From assembly GCA_006503535.1 (NCBI GenBank), contig QYRS01000014.1:496001-560000 (forward strand): a stretch of 64,000 bases of DNA. Direction: 5' to 3'. A program made the position numbers and the translations under genes. This DNA comes from Arthrinium phaeospermum (taxonomy: Eukaryota > Ascomycota > Sordariomycetes > Amphisphaeriales > Apiosporaceae). Below the pieces are notes generated by a model. It made no database searches, was not told the DNA's origin, and was given only the letters and a program-made list of their open reading frames with translations. Positions 36,740-47,605 of this stretch are shown piece after piece (position 1 is the stretch's first letter; each line of letters opens with the position of its first letter).

Positions 36740-38056
36740 TCAAGGGGTATATTTCTTCCACCCATCCGCCCGATTGTCCTCCCGCAACTCCTCGTTCTTG
36801 ACATGGACCTCGGTCCGCTTGTAGATCCGTCCGTTGGCGTCCCGCGGGGCCAGGCCCGCCTGCATCTCGATGCCGTTGGTCAGGGGCACCTCGTCGGTCT
36901 CGTCCGTCTCGCCGCGGAACCCGGACCGGCCCGCCGAGATCTGGGACTGGAACGTGTCGTTGTCGGTGGCGCGGCGGTACTGGGCCCGGACGGGCGTCCT
37001 CTGTTGTTTCTTCGAGTGCGGGTTCGAGGAGGTGGTGCCGGCGGCGCCGCCCGGGTGCAGCGAGACGCCGAGCAGCCAGAGGCACTGCTCGAAGACGGGC
37101 TTGCAGAAGGGGGCGCAGGCGGCGATGATGCCGAGGATGAGCTCCAGGATGGTCCAGGTGCTGATGGTGATGTTGAGCCCGATGGCGTCCTGGCCGGGCG
37201 TGGCGAACTTCTCGACGGCGAGGATCTTGACCAGCGACGAGGCGGCCGCGACCACCCCTAGCGACATTAGGACGCCGATCACGATGCGTTCGCGCCGGGC
37301 CAGGTTCAGGTTCCACAGGAAGATAATCGGGGCGAGGGACAGCACTTGGAGGAAAGGGGAGTCAGCGGGCTAATTCATACAGTGGCCACCACGCCAACTC
37401 ACTAATATCGGTAGTTATGCTAACAATCGCCCCTATCAGGGCCGCCGTCGTCTGGGCGTCGGGCCCGGTACAGCTGGCGGTCTCGGGCGGCTCGGGGAAG
37501 TCGCCCCAGGAGGCCCGCATGGGGCGGCAGGAAAAGATGGAAAACCAGAAGTTGCCGAAGCCGTAGCTAGCCGCCAGAAAGATGTTGGCCCAGATGAAGA
37601 CGCTGAACCAGAAGGTCTGCCGGATGTGCAGCAGCGTGAAGCCGATGGCGGCCTTGATGAAGGCCAGCGACATGCCCCAGACGGCGATGGCGAGGTAGGC
37701 GCCCCGGAAGCCGTTGAACACCATCGCCGTCTCCTTGACGCCGGGGGTCAGGAACATCTGCGGCATCAGGAGGCCCCAGTCGGCGATGGCGAGAGCCTGT
37801 GCAGTGTGAAGAGAACTTTGGTCAGCTTTTTTTTTTCATTCTCACACGTCGAGAGAAGTAAGGCCGCCAGGCATTAACCTACCCAGCCTATTGTGATGCA
37901 CGCATCCGACCAAAAACTTTTCCTCCGGGCGCTTTTCAACATGCGGTATATGAATGTCGCGGTGGCCAGCGTCATCAGCGGTATCGTCACGCCGTAAAAG
38001 ACCTGGGCGAGACGCACGGCATTTTCGCTAATCTCGAAAAGAATCGGCGGGGCCAT
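36740..38056 (-). CDS. Fungal rhodopsin-domain (PTH11-related) 7-TM protein
   Basis: There are three exons, 38056-37883, 37796-37403 and 37344-36740, in phases 0 and 1. Donors are GTAGGT and GTGAGT; acceptors are CACAG and CCAAG. The product is 390 residues. Seven hydrophobic segments follow an N-terminus without a CFEM domain. Family landmarks include WGLLMPQMFL, the central FKAA-like IKAAIGFTLLHI, CRPMRASWG and SCTGP, and the last helices FLWNLNL and LELILGIIAACAPF. The C-terminal tail of about 110 residues is polar and ends GWKKYTP. These proteins are plasma-membrane candidates for G-protein-coupled sensing, but the ligand is unknown. Confidence 0.85.
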
Positions 38057-40472
38057 GTCCTTATCGCGGGCGGTGGTTCGGTAGTCGGGTAGTCGGGCGA
38101 TTCGGATCTCGGATGAATCGGTGTGACCAGTCAGTCAATCTGTCGGTTGAGCCTCACCATGGTCAAGAGAATGAGGAGATGGTTTCCTTCTTGGGAAGTC
38201 GGCGTGTCCCTCTTATTAGACGACAGAACCGTTTTCGTTCTTGTGCATAGTTTGCGGGACTGGAGCGTACGCTCGGGCTCGGAACGTACGCTCGGGCTTC
38301 CTATTCCAAGTCGCATCTCGGGGCGACTAGACCGGGGGGTGCGGGGGCCGCTCAGCTGTCCAACTTCCCCCTTTTTTTCTTTTCTTCTTTCAATTGAGCA
38401 GCGTTAATATACAGCTGGCTAGACCGAGGAGATTCGTGCCCCTTTATTTACTTTTGAGCGACGAGGCGTGAAGAATCATCTAATACTCATCTTACAACCT
38501 TTTTAAGCAACGTGGTTTCTCATTTCGAGACCCTGTTATCTCTGACGCTCATCCACTCATCGAACCAGATTGGATCCGATCAGCATCCATTCATCGGACT
38601 GTTACCTTGGTTCTGGAATAGCGTGGGCAGAGTCTGTCGCGTGCGGGCTCCACCTTGCAGGCATTGTCGCGTCATGATCCCTGCCGTCTCGGTGCGGAGC
38701 CGGTTCTGCAACGGTCGTCCGAAACTCTAATCCCGCCTTCTACCGGCCCTTTTCGCACAAGAACAAGGCAACAAGAAGGACATGCCACATGGTATGCCAC
38801 ATGGTATATGTATGGCTGGAAGGCTTGAATATCGGGGCCAGCAGGAAGGGACCCGAGTGGGCGCCCGATACTTGCCCGGGAAAACCCAGGACATCAGAGC
38901 GATAGCCGGCGCGTGCTTGCCGACCAGGAGTGCAAGTACGTGACACACGACGACACGGGCTCGATCTTGACCAATATTTCGGCCTTCCTCCACATGGCCA
39001 ACGCGTCAAAGTGAGGAATGGCACCTGCATCACGGGCCAGTGGACGCGCCAGGACATAGTCGTCGAGGCCCGAGGACTACCCGACTCCCGAGGAAGGTCT
39101 TGAACAGACCCATCAGGACTGTCCACTCCTCGGGCGGGGGCGATCAAGAAAATGAGGATCGGCCACGACTTTGCACGAACCGACCTCCCGACAACCGAAG
39201 ATGCACTTGGAGAGCGAGAGAGCGTCTCGACCACTTGCCACTGTCGGTAATTTCGGCCAGAACAAGTACGCCGTTGAGACCCACTGCTAGCGTGAAATGA
39301 TCTCTCCACCAACATACTTTAGTGAGGGAACCGACTGCCGACTGACCCTTCTCTTCGTTATATTACGTACACTTCACGGCCGTCAAGCTTTGCTTGTAAC
39401 TACGGAATCCAGGCCACGATGGGGAATTCACGTCTTCCATCACCATATTAATGACCAGTATGTAATACTCAGCAAAATCACCAGGGACGCCGAAGACGAG
39501 GACGACAACCACGACGAAAATGATTTACATAGACGACGATCCAACGCGCTTCCGCACGCTTTGGGAGCCGTGTTGGACCTGCGAGGTCGATGTCGGTTCT
39601 AGATCTCGGCTGAGGAGACGACTAGGGTTTATCAACAGTTCTCGAGAAATCGGCAGGGAACTCGGAAAGGTGCACAACTCTTTTCCAAGCAGATCGGACC
39701 ACGCGATGCTGCTCCAACCCATGTCGGAGGCCTCCTTCCGTCGGCCGCACGCGTTGGTGTTTAAACTCAACTTTCTTGCTGTCGTTGCCTGCGAATTAGA
39801 CCGGACCATACGGCTCAAGAGCGAATTCCGCATGCTATGAAGGCTTCTTTCGAATTACGAATGGCTCAGCAGCGTACTACCACCAGCTTTCATGGAGAAT
39901 AGCAACTTTTGAGCTGCGTATATTCATTAAAGCGCCTAGCATACTATGCCCAGTGTAGTAAACTCTTCGGCACGCTACTATCAAGACCTAACTTCACCGC
40001 CCCAAAGGCGATGACCAATGTCGGGTTGACCGGCTTGTAGTAGCCGGCCCAATCAGACCGATAACCTCAGCATTGCCACAGGGGTGCTCGACGTCCTTAC
40101 GGCTGTGTGACCGCGAGAAAGCCGCAAAAGCATCCTATCCTATCTTGCGGTGGCCGCGGAGAGTTTCACGTGTTATTAGTGGATCGCAAATCTTGACGCC
40201 CCATTACTTTACCTACTCGGATTATGCCGCAAATACTCGGGGCCTCGACCACAGGCAGTGTATCAAGCTCCAAGTACGTTGTGTCAGGAACCCCAGCAAG
40301 AGGCTTTTCAGCATAATTAGGTAAGCTTGACCAATAATACGAAGTTGACCGCCCTTTGTTTTTCCTCATGTCACTTATGATAAGTCCTTGTCCGTCCGCG
40401 TCCGTTCAGTCTTAATCAGCTTCGGAATTTGCCGACAACACCCACCGGCCTCGCCCCGACTTGGCGGCGGGG
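38057..40472. other. 2.4 kb without a supported gene
   Basis: The left part should be the promoter of the rhodopsin-type gene and holds a direct repeat CGTACGCTCGGGCT (two copies, 38267-38296). Several frames between 38.7 and 39.8 kb are open but show no domain and are interrupted by stops. A decayed gene is possible but unproven. Confidence 0.4.
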
Positions 40473-41768
40473 TCAATCTCCCCAGATATCGCATGTAGCA
40501 GTAGCAGGTTTTGCCCCAGACACCATGCTGTGCCACACAAACGCGTACTTGAAGCTCCCCCAGTTCCCAATCTGGCGCGGATTGCCCAGCAGCCCCCGGC
40601 CCCGCAGCCTCTCCTCGCTCCAGAATGCGAACCCGAGCCCCATGACCCGCGCGAGCTCCCACCAGCCCAGATGGCCCGCCAGTCTCGGCCAGGCCAGGTA
40701 CGCCGCCGACGGCTGGGCCAGCATCTTGTCGCCCCGGGCCTCGTGGCGCGGGAGCGGCCACCACTCGCTGTCGCGCGCCACCTGTAGTTGGCTACCACCG
40801 CCGCCTGGCACATGCAGCACCTCGTCGGGCCAGTGGCAGCCGTGCGCCCGCTCCAGGTACTGCGCGGCGCTGTATATCTCGTCATTCTCGGGGCGGCTGT
40901 GGGGATTCGGGTTGAGGACGTGCTTGGGGTCATAGAGAAACAGGAGCTGCGTCTGGGTGTAGCTCCGCAACGTGTCCACGTCGTCGGCCGGCCAGGTGGC
41001 GAGGAGACCGCCCCGAGCCGCCCTCCGCACGTCGTACAGGAGCTGCAGGCGCCAAAACGCCCGCGTGGCCCGCTGCTCTTCGACCCAGGAAGGAGGGCCG
41101 GGATCCCGCGGCTTGATGGGGATGCCGCCGAACTCGTCCAATGCCTCGGCGTCGTTGATGTACGGGCCCACGCGGCAGCCTCTCATGAAGGCCTTTTTGG
41201 TTATGGCGGGAATAGCTGGGCAGGTCGACTCGAAACGAGCCAGGTAGAACCGTAAGCAGTCCATAGATAGCCAGTTGAGCCTTCGGTAGGTCGCTAGCAG
41301 ACTGCGTACAACCTTTGGGGGCGTGTCGTTGGGCAGCGACTCGGGCATAAAGTAGCCGCGCGTGGCTCGGCCATGGCGGGTGGTTTTCCACCAGAAAGGA
41401 TCGACGACTTTCTGGCAAAACTCGGACAGGCTGTGGACGGGGAAGCGGCCTGAGCGAATGGCGGCCATCATGTAGAACATGACCCGGATGTAGGCGCACG
41501 TGACACCCGATTCGATCGCGTGGGGGCCATGGTGGATCTCCTCACTCCTGTACGGACGGTGGTTGTAGGTCACGACGATTTCGTAATCGCAGGCGAGTAT
41601 GGTTTCGGTGATTTCTACAGCGTACCCATCAAAGTCGCGATACACGGTTGGTGATGCATGGAGGACGCTGTCAAGAGATGTCAGATCCGGTAGCCCTGAG
41701 AGAACTTTCAGTAGAAGCTCCGTCGGGAGCGACTCGAACAGACAGCGTCTGTTGTGAAAGTCAGCCAT
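40473..41768 (-). CDS. F-box-like protein
   Basis: I start at the ATG at 41768 (MADFHNRRCLFESLP), giving 431 residues; the frame is open 29 codons further upstream. Residues 9-50 (LFESLPTELLLKVLSGLPDLTSLDSVLHASP) fit an F-box, which would bind Skp1 in an SCF ubiquitin ligase. The rest is helical and rich in aromatic residues (FWWKTTRHGR, GWWELARVMGLGFAFW, GSFKYAFVWHSM), typical of the large, poorly characterised F-box-like families of Pezizomycotina. No WD40 or LRR repeats are visible. The substrate is unknown. The gene borders the paralogue cluster on its left and reads away from it. Confidence 0.7.
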   Translation of the reverse strand: MADFHNRRCLFESLPTELLLKVLSGLPDLTSLDSVLHASPTVYRDFDGYAVEITETILACDYEIVVTYNHRPYRSEEIHHGPHAIESGVTCAYIRVMFYMMAAIRSGRFPVHSLSEFCQKVVDPFWWKTTRHGRATRGYFMPESLPNDTPPKVVRSLLATYRRLNWLSMDCLRFYLARFESTCPAIPAITKKAFMRGCRVGPYINDAEALDEFGGIPIKPRDPGPPSWVEEQRATRAFWRLQLLYDVRRAARGGLLATWPADDVDTLRSYTQTQLLFLYDPKHVLNPNPHSRPENDEIYSAAQYLERAHGCHWPDEVLHVPGGGGSQLQVARDSEWWPLPRHEARGDKMLAQPSAAYLAWPRLAGHLGWWELARVMGLGFAFWSEERLRGRGLLGNPRQIGNWGSFKYAFVWHSMVSGAKPATATCDIWGD

Positions 41769-42335
41769 GGTTGTTTTGGATAATGATTTGATTGACTGGC
41801 ACACGATGCACCCAATGCAGTAAATCAGCACTACCGGTGAGCTGGCTCGCGGCAAGCGGTTTTTGGTGGCTCATGCGGGGCGTTAGGCAGACCTCCTTCC
41901 TGGGGGGTTATCCACTGAAACAGGAACACACAGCAGCTGATTGGCCCCGCTCAAGGGCAAATAAGCGCTGCACTGCCAGGCGCCCGCGCCAAACAGCCCA
42001 CCATTTTCAACGACACACCGTCGCGTGAGATAAAACGAGTCACTGTAGGCACATTGGCAAAACAATCACGAATGTCAAAATGAGTTTGAGGAACATCAAT
42101 CCGGATGCTACTGCTGTCAGAAGATGTACTACCTATCATCTAATGTATCTGACAGAACCAGAATGTCATATCTTCCCATCATTGTGCCAGGTGCGATGTA
42201 CAACGTACAACAATGCCGAACCAAAAGTGCAGTTAGTGTGTACCGACGAGCCAGTCCATCACAAGGAAATTCCCTCTCGCACCATGGCGTATTACACGCC
42301 CTGTAATCGTACATAACAAAATTCCTAGTGGAAAG

Positions 42336-42400
42336 CTATGATTTCTGGTTAGCGACGACACGGTTCTTGATTGGATGGAAGCGATATATGTAGGACTTAC
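42336..42400 (-). other. Probable 3' UTR intron, paralogue 1
   Basis: On the minus strand it starts GTAAGTCC, contains GTCGCTAACC and ends ATCATAG (65 nt). It begins 22 nt after the stop of the gene at 42423-43184. Confidence 0.65.
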
Positions 42401-42422
42401 CCGAGCAAATACACGATGCAAA

Positions 42423-43184
42423 TCACTTCCTGTATGGTGCGTGCCTAAAGCAGGGTCTGGCTTTTCTGATGGCGCGTGTCTTGGTCTGGATGTGGACTGC
42501 CCATCCATCGCTGCCAAGTGGTCCCTCCATCTCGTGATAGTTGTGCTCGAGCTCAACTTCGGTCGGGTTCATGCCGTCGCTCATGATGCCAGCTTGTAAT
42601 AAAACAAGGTCGTGGAGGACCATGTTCATCATGCCCAGCTCAGGAATGCAGGCCACGAGGTCATCGCCGACAAAAGCAAAGAAGTACTTCTGGGAGGCGC
42701 CGTGCCTGCTCCAGTGGTGAACACCAGTCATGCTTCCATCCTCGAAAGTCTGGTCGACCTCGGAGCGGTGAACCTCAACCACTCCGCCGCGCTTGGCTTC
42801 CTGCTTAGCTTCTCTCATGGCATTGGCGTAGTCGAACCTGGACGTGGGTCCGACTTTGACGCGCACCTGGGGCCTCGCGACGTTCTGACGTGCGGAGGCG
42901 GAAGCCTGGGGCACGACGTTCTGACGGGCGGCGGCGGAAGCCTGAGAGGGCCGGAGGACGGGCCTGATGCCACTTGAGCTGTTCTGCTGAGTCGCGACGG
43001 GAGGAAGGGCGCGCTTGGGGGTGCGGATCTTAATTCTAGGCGGGCTGTAGCCACGGTCCTCTTGCTTCTTGGCGCCGACGCCTGGGTCGCTGTCGTAATG
43101 CATTGTAATGAGCTCCTCGTCAGACGACTCGTCATCCGAGATCCGAATGCGATGGGGATGCGGGACCTTCTTGTAGCGCCGCAT
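42423..43184 (-). CDS. Cluster paralogue 1 (most divergent member)
   Basis: The 253-residue product belongs to the repeated family of this cluster but is the most divergent member. The N-terminal 110 residues are basic and Ser/Gln-rich, with an acidic patch (SDDESSDEE) and an internal duplication around RQNV (AAARQNVV, ASARQNVA). A KKQEDRG remnant resembles the KQED motifs of its neighbours. The C-terminal domain keeps the frame of the family: FDYANAMREAKQEA, then FEDGSMTGVHH, then FFAFVGDDLVACI, then a helix, then DGWAVHIQTK. The LHIGR motif has become VLLQAGIM. The function is unknown. It is divergent from paralogue 2, with about 950 bp between them. Confidence 0.8.
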   Translation of the reverse strand: MRRYKKVPHPHRIRISDDESSDEELITMHYDSDPGVGAKKQEDRGYSPPRIKIRTPKRALPPVATQQNSSSGIRPVLRPSQASAAARQNVVPQASASARQNVARPQVRVKVGPTSRFDYANAMREAKQEAKRGGVVEVHRSEVDQTFEDGSMTGVHHWSRHGASQKYFFAFVGDDLVACIPELGMMNMVLHDLVLLQAGIMSDGMNPTEVELEHNYHEMEGPLGSDGWAVHIQTKTRAIRKARPCFRHAPYRK

Positions 43185-44136
43185 GGCGAATGGAATTACT
43201 GGTGAATCAAAATTCGGTGGCTTGAGTGATGACGTGCAGAAGGGAATCGTCTCTCGTGGTGGCCGAGATGCTCAGTAGTGATGAATGGTTGGTTTTGTTG
43301 CTTTATAACAGTGGCATCCGATGGGTATGGAACAGCGATGGAGACTTGTGAATGCGAGGAAATAAAGCCTTCTGATGAAGGGATCTGCGAGACGAGGAAG
43401 GACAATCGCCGAGCACCTGGAGCTGGTAATTAAACAACATGATTTTACTTGCTGTAAGACTGAAAGGGGATTAGCGTAGTTTTGACCGATTCTCCAGCGT
43501 CTGTGGACCAATAGTAAAACAGCTTTATAAGATACCTAGGCGCGATTACAGGAAGCTTACCACTAGCCTCTGCTCTAACAACCACTGGCAACTTACCTGT
43601 GAAATGTACCTACCTCTTATAGCAGTGAGAAAAGATTGCAGACAATGTACCTAAACGGGTAAGGTCAAGAATCTGAACCAATCAAAAATAAAGTGACCTG
43701 ATCAGTTTGCTTGTTTTCCCCTGTGCTATAGGCCGGACCCACCTTATAAACCCCCTATGCACCTGTAAAATGGTTGCTATCTCGAACAATCACATTGATT
43801 ACAGAAAGTAATGCGTGATTGCAGCATTCGGCAGATCAGCCAGTTACTGATTGTGACCACCTTTGGAGACATAAATGCACCCCTCCTCTCCCACCTTCAT
43901 CCTAACTGTTCTTCTCCTTCTCCTTCTCCCCATCACTTCATCACAACTGATCTGTGACACCAAACACCACACCACAAAACACCTGTTCCGTCATCTGCTT
44001 TTGCTATATAGCAAAACAACAAAACAAACTCATCATACCAACCTTTCTTGCGAACCAAGAAACAAATTCTTTCTCACATCTTCCATCTCCCACCGCGGTA
44101 GAAAACCTCTTCCAGTTTCTACCAACACAAATCAGC
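43185..44136. other. Divergent promoter region of paralogues 1 and 2
   Basis: This shared upstream region contains the 18-bp palindrome at 43999-44016 and long pyrimidine-rich leaders (CTTCTCCTTC repeats near 43908-43930). It has no separate gene. Confidence 0.5.
43999..44016. promoter_or_regulatory. 18-bp palindrome centred on a TATA core
   Basis: TTTTGCTATATAGCAAAA is its own reverse complement. It lies about 120 bp before the ATG of paralogue 2; the 14-bp core recurs at the same place before paralogue 3. It may be a core promoter or a dimeric factor site. Confidence 0.6.
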
Positions 44137-44670
44137 ATGTCTTCCCGCAACACGACTTCCCAACACATTGAGAACATGGAGTTTTTCATCCTTGGCAACC
44201 TCCCCGCCAACAGCTCTCGATCTCTTGTGAGCATTAAACATGAGGACAAGAAGACTAGTGCCCCCGCCTCGCGCAAGCGCCCTTCTTACGACTGGACCGG
44301 CAACTTCGAGATCGCAGAGGAGAAAGCCGAGGCTGCCGGCATCGTGGAGCTACCTACTACCGACTATGGCGACGTCATCGAGGGAGGCAAGATTGCCAAT
44401 CCCCAGAGCCTGCCTCTACGCGCCCGCAAGAACTTCATCATCTACAACGGAACCGATGTGGTGGCTTGCGTCGAAGACCGCCTTAAGTCTTACGCCCTCG
44501 TACAAAAGCTTGCCAAGCTTCACATTGGCCGGGTCCAGCACAGCCTGAGCTTCGATCACGTCGCTCTCGACGTCGAGTACAAGAACATGACTCGCTCCAA
44601 GGATGAGCAGTGCTGGGTGATTTACTTTCACCCCAAGGCGGACTCGAGCGCCAAGCGAGTCAAGGCTTAA
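44137..44670 (+). CDS. Cluster paralogue 2
   Basis: The start at 44137 (MSSRNTTSQH) matches the position used by paralogue 3; the product is 177 residues. The N-terminus carries one SUMO-consensus motif (SIKHEDKK). The family domain runs from about residue 55: SYDWTGNFEIAEEKAEAAGI, VELP, VIEGGKI, NFIIYNGTDVVACVEDR, LAKLHIGR, ALDVEYK and CWVIYFHPK. The C-terminus is basic (SSAKRVKA). It is closest to paralogue 3, sharing AEAAGIV and DVVACV. The family is not known to me; the helix-strand-strand-helix-strand-strand order is inferred from pattern only. A likely 3' UTR intron follows at 44712-44765. Confidence 0.88.
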   Translation: MSSRNTTSQHIENMEFFILGNLPANSSRSLVSIKHEDKKTSAPASRKRPSYDWTGNFEIAEEKAEAAGIVELPTTDYGDVIEGGKIANPQSLPLRARKNFIIYNGTDVVACVEDRLKSYALVQKLAKLHIGRVQHSLSFDHVALDVEYKNMTRSKDEQCWVIYFHPKADSSAKRVKA

Positions 44671-44711
44671 TCGCCACAAGCAGATCGCGGCGTGCTACAG
44701 ACTTTGATTTG

Positions 44712-44765
44712 GTAAGTCTTTTTGATTGATGAGTTTGGCAGCCAAGACCACCGCTAACTATGTAG
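44712..44765 (+). other. Probable 3' UTR intron, paralogue 2
   Basis: It starts GTAAGTCTT, contains ACCGCTAACTA and ends TGTAG (54 nt). It begins 41 nt after the stop and matches the one behind paralogue 3 (TGGTAAGTCT ... ACCGCTAACTATG). Confidence 0.75.
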
Positions 44766-45486
44766 GAGATCTAGTTTGTCGCTACTAAAGTTGGTCGCGG
44801 ATGGTTACTGGGCGGATAATGCGAAGCACCCTGGTGCAGATGATTTGGATGGATTGGTTAATGAACATACTGTACCCACGAGGGAATGACACCAACACCG
44901 ATATTGGATTGGATGACAATGAATGCTGGAAATGATAATTACGGACATGGCCTTGAGAATTGTAGACTCACACAATGAATTGAGCTCCAGCTATGAACAA
45001 ATACTAATGTAACGTGTTTTTCCTGTGCCGATTCTGCGACTTTCCATCCTCTTGTTCACCCCACCACATCCTTTCGTGAGAAACAGTTGGATTGTTGGCG
45101 TTGATTAGCGGGATACCCGAAGCGATGTCTTTACGCATGGTTGAGAAGGACTGGGCTTTTGGTATATAGAAATCGCAAGGGCGTTGCAGCGGAACTTTCT
45201 GGGAGCAAGCGACAACCTGGCAATGTCAAATATGGTCAGATATGGTCAACGACAATGCCTTGATACGAAATTGTTAGACCCCAATGTTAAACTGAGCTTC
45301 AGCTAAACCAAATACCATTGTGATCTTCCCAAGGCCGCTTCTGCTGTAATTTCCCTCTCCTCTTCACCCCATCACGGCCTTTCGTGACCAACACCACCTA
45401 ATGTTGACATATCGAGGTTCTGTCTCATTTCTACCTAACCACCATGCCTTGATTCGATCGGTACCTGCGCGTCACTTGGCGCAAAC

Positions 45487-45874
45487 CCTCCAACCCGACT
45501 ATCAAGCAAAAGGACAACAACATGAAGCAGTCCAACCAGGGTCACTGTCCCGACAGCAGCCATCAACCCCCCAGTCCTGTCAAGGAGGAAGTGGCCAAGG
45601 AAACCCAACCTCACCAGCCCGACTGCCCTGCTGGTATAGTTCCCTTCTCCTTCAGTGGTGCCAAGCTGGAATACCAGAAGAGCAGCTAGAGCGCCGAGGA
45701 ACAGCGCCGAGGAACAGCGCCGAGAAAGAGCGCCGAAGGAAGAGAGCCGGGCTCCCCGATCCCATCCATCTGCCTGAATTGCAGTTGGGCAAGGCTACCA
45801 AGGATGGCAAAGTCAGCGGTGTGTACCACATGGGCAAAGATGGCTTCAGACACTGTATTCCCGAATGGGCCTGA
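45487..45874 (+). pseudogene. Relic R1 of the cluster family
   Basis: One frame gives TIKQKDNNMKQSNQ and SPVKEEVAKE, then stops at a TAG near 45687. After a frame change another gives HLPELQLGKATKDGKVSGVY and ends after HCIPEWA. This matches the middle of the family domain (LP..QVG...DG.L.GLFHM) but lacks everything after it. A triplicated AGCGCCGAGGAAC unit at 45689-45727 lies at the frame change. R1 matches R2 in both its start (IKQ.DNNMKQ) and its upstream CTTCACCCC..CAC..CCTTTCGTG block, also seen near 45050 and 47887. Confidence 0.65.
45689..45727. repeat. AGCGCCGAGGAAC tandem repeat inside relic R1
   Basis: Roughly three 13-bp units, the last imperfect, lie exactly where the reading frame changes. 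Slippage here is a likely cause of the break. Confidence 0.7.
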
Positions 45875-46414
45875 TGGGGGCCCGCTCTACTAATTGCATG
45901 CTTCTCATTGCCACATAAGTCCATTGGTCTCATCTATCTAGCAGACAGTTACCTTCATGTCACCGCGTTAGATCCAGCATTGCATCACCGACGTTCTTGG
46001 CTGATAATGGTCAGAAGACTGGCAAGAAGCAAGCGTCTGAGCAACGTGGAGGTGAACTGGCTTATTGGTGGGCAGCAGCCGACTTCTAGCGTGTGCTCTT
46101 TGCAACTGGCACGGCTACATGAGGATGGCTCATGCTGGAGATTACGAGTAAGATGCACGACGATGGTTGGTATCGAGAGCCATAGACCCCCGTAGTAATG
46201 ATCTTAGACTGAAAATACCTAAGGTACCATGATGTTTTGTTTTCCAGGGCGCCGTACGCCGCATCGCTTTGTCATATTCAGGAACACGGCTGATTTGGAA
46301 CGCGTCGATGTAATTAAAACGTGAAAAGCATGTAAAGTGCCGAAACTGTGATCTATATTCGAAGGGCATGTTTCCACTTTTCGAAAGAGCAGAAACGAAA
46401 TAATTGTTTGCTAG

Positions 46415-46640
46415 TAATTTGGCCCAATCAGAAATTACTTACCACTATCATAACCACCTTCGACCTATTGAATCAGGCCTCTGTAGCAACATCTGCAGCA
46501 TCACCTGCTGTAACAATTAAAACAACCAGACCCACATTTACTGATTCTACTGATCCTGCCTCCGAACCTGCCTCACTGGAAAGACATAAATTCAGGCCTT
46601 CCTCCAGCATCATTCGGACTTCTCTCCCTCTTGCTCTTCC
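46415..46640 (+). repeat. Duplicated upstream block, copy before paralogue 3
   Basis: A block with CCCAATCAG, AACCAC, GGCCTCTGTAGCAAC, CTGATCCTGCCTC and CATAAATTC...CCTTCCTCCAGCATCATTC. It recurs near 48388-48605 and 53545-53775. Confidence 0.75.
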
Positions 46641-46796
46641 CCATCAACTTGACAAGTTTGATGAACAGACCTCAATTCACCCACACTCATTAAAAACAAC
46701 ATCTCCCTCTCTAGTCTCCTCTTTCATTTCCTCAACCAGCTCTTGGTCGTGAAACAACATCAACACACCACACCACACTTGAACCATTCTCTGCTT

Positions 46797-46810
46797 TTGC
46801 TATATAGCAA
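46797..46810. promoter_or_regulatory. 14-bp TATA palindrome before paralogue 3
   Basis: TTGCTATATAGCAA is a perfect palindrome about 110 bp before the ATG. It is the core of the 18-bp palindrome before paralogue 2. Confidence 0.6.
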
Positions 46811-46920
46811 TCAAACCAACTCTCATCCGCTATTCTGAGCTTTCTTGATACCCAAGAAAGCACTTCACTTTCACATCTTCTTTCGCAATAGAAAGCACCT
46901 TCACTTCTTACCAAGCAACC

Positions 46921-47496
46921 ATGTCTCAATCCGGCAAGTACCAGCAGGTCCCGTCCGAGACCAAGACCAAGCCTGAGGTCACCGGTCGCATCACCTCAAC
47001 CAAGTCAACCAAGCCTATCAAGTCAATGAAGTTCATGGCGTCCAAGCAGCCCCCCACCACTGTTGAAGAGGCCATTGAGTTCGACAAGAAGCACCCGGTT
47101 CTCACCCCTCGCAAGGCACCCTCATACAATTGGGCCGCCAATTTTGATGCTGCCGAGGAACAGGCCGAGGCTGCTGGCATCGTGTCGGTGCCCACCCTCG
47201 ACGTTGGCCGCATCATTGTGGATGGCCGAATCACCGACACATTCAATCTCCCCATGTACGGTCCTGAGAACTACATTATTTACGATGGCTCCGACGTGGT
47301 TGCTTGCGTCCGCGACAGGACTAAGTCGTATCCCTTCATTTACCGCCTTGCTAAGCATCATATCGGCGGCCGAGTAAACAACACCTACCAGCACCCCGAC
47401 GGTGTCGAGCTCGACGTCACTTACAAGAGCTTGGGGCGTGATAAGGACGACCGACGCTGGGTGATCTACCTTCGCCCGAAGAAGACCAAGGCTTAA
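46921..47496 (+). CDS. Cluster paralogue 3
   Basis: The 191-residue product starts MSQSGKYQQV. The N-terminus is Lys/Thr/Ser-rich, with repeated TKSTKP-type segments but no exact SUMO-consensus site. The domain begins at SYNWAANFDAAEEQAEAAGI (about residue 70). It continues DVGRIIVDGRI, NYIIYDGSDVVACVRDR, LAKHHIGGRV, GVELDVTYKS and RWVIYLRPKKTKA. It is the sister of paralogue 2: the CDSs, palindromic promoter elements and 3' UTR introns all match, and each is followed by a relic about 0.5-0.8 kb downstream. The function is unknown; the basic tail suggests nuclear localisation. Confidence 0.88.
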   Translation: MSQSGKYQQVPSETKTKPEVTGRITSTKSTKPIKSMKFMASKQPPTTVEEAIEFDKKHPVLTPRKAPSYNWAANFDAAEEQAEAAGIVSVPTLDVGRIIVDGRITDTFNLPMYGPENYIIYDGSDVVACVRDRTKSYPFIYRLAKHHIGGRVNNTYQHPDGVELDVTYKSLGRDKDDRRWVIYLRPKKTKA

Positions 47497-47541
47497 TTGC
47501 CAAGACAAAAAACATTACGGTGTGGTATAGGCTCTTGACTG

Positions 47542-47605
47542 GTAAGTCTATTCAATTGATGGGTTGAAAAACAAAATCTAGAACACCGCTAACTATGAGT
47601 TTCAG
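47542..47605 (+). other. Probable 3' UTR intron, paralogue 3
   Basis: It starts GTAAGTCTA, contains ACCGCTAACTATG and ends TTTCAG (64 nt; a second CAG lies 3 nt later). It begins 45 nt after the stop. Confidence 0.75.

Noticed and set aside
38740..39840. Open frames between the rhodopsin-type and F-box genes
   Set aside because: I tried splicing and frame-change readings on both strands; no domain or consistent coding pattern emerged.
43954..44136. Upstream in-frame extension of paralogue 2
   Set aside because: The extension covers the palindromic TATA and pyrimidine-rich leader; sister genes start at the inner ATG.
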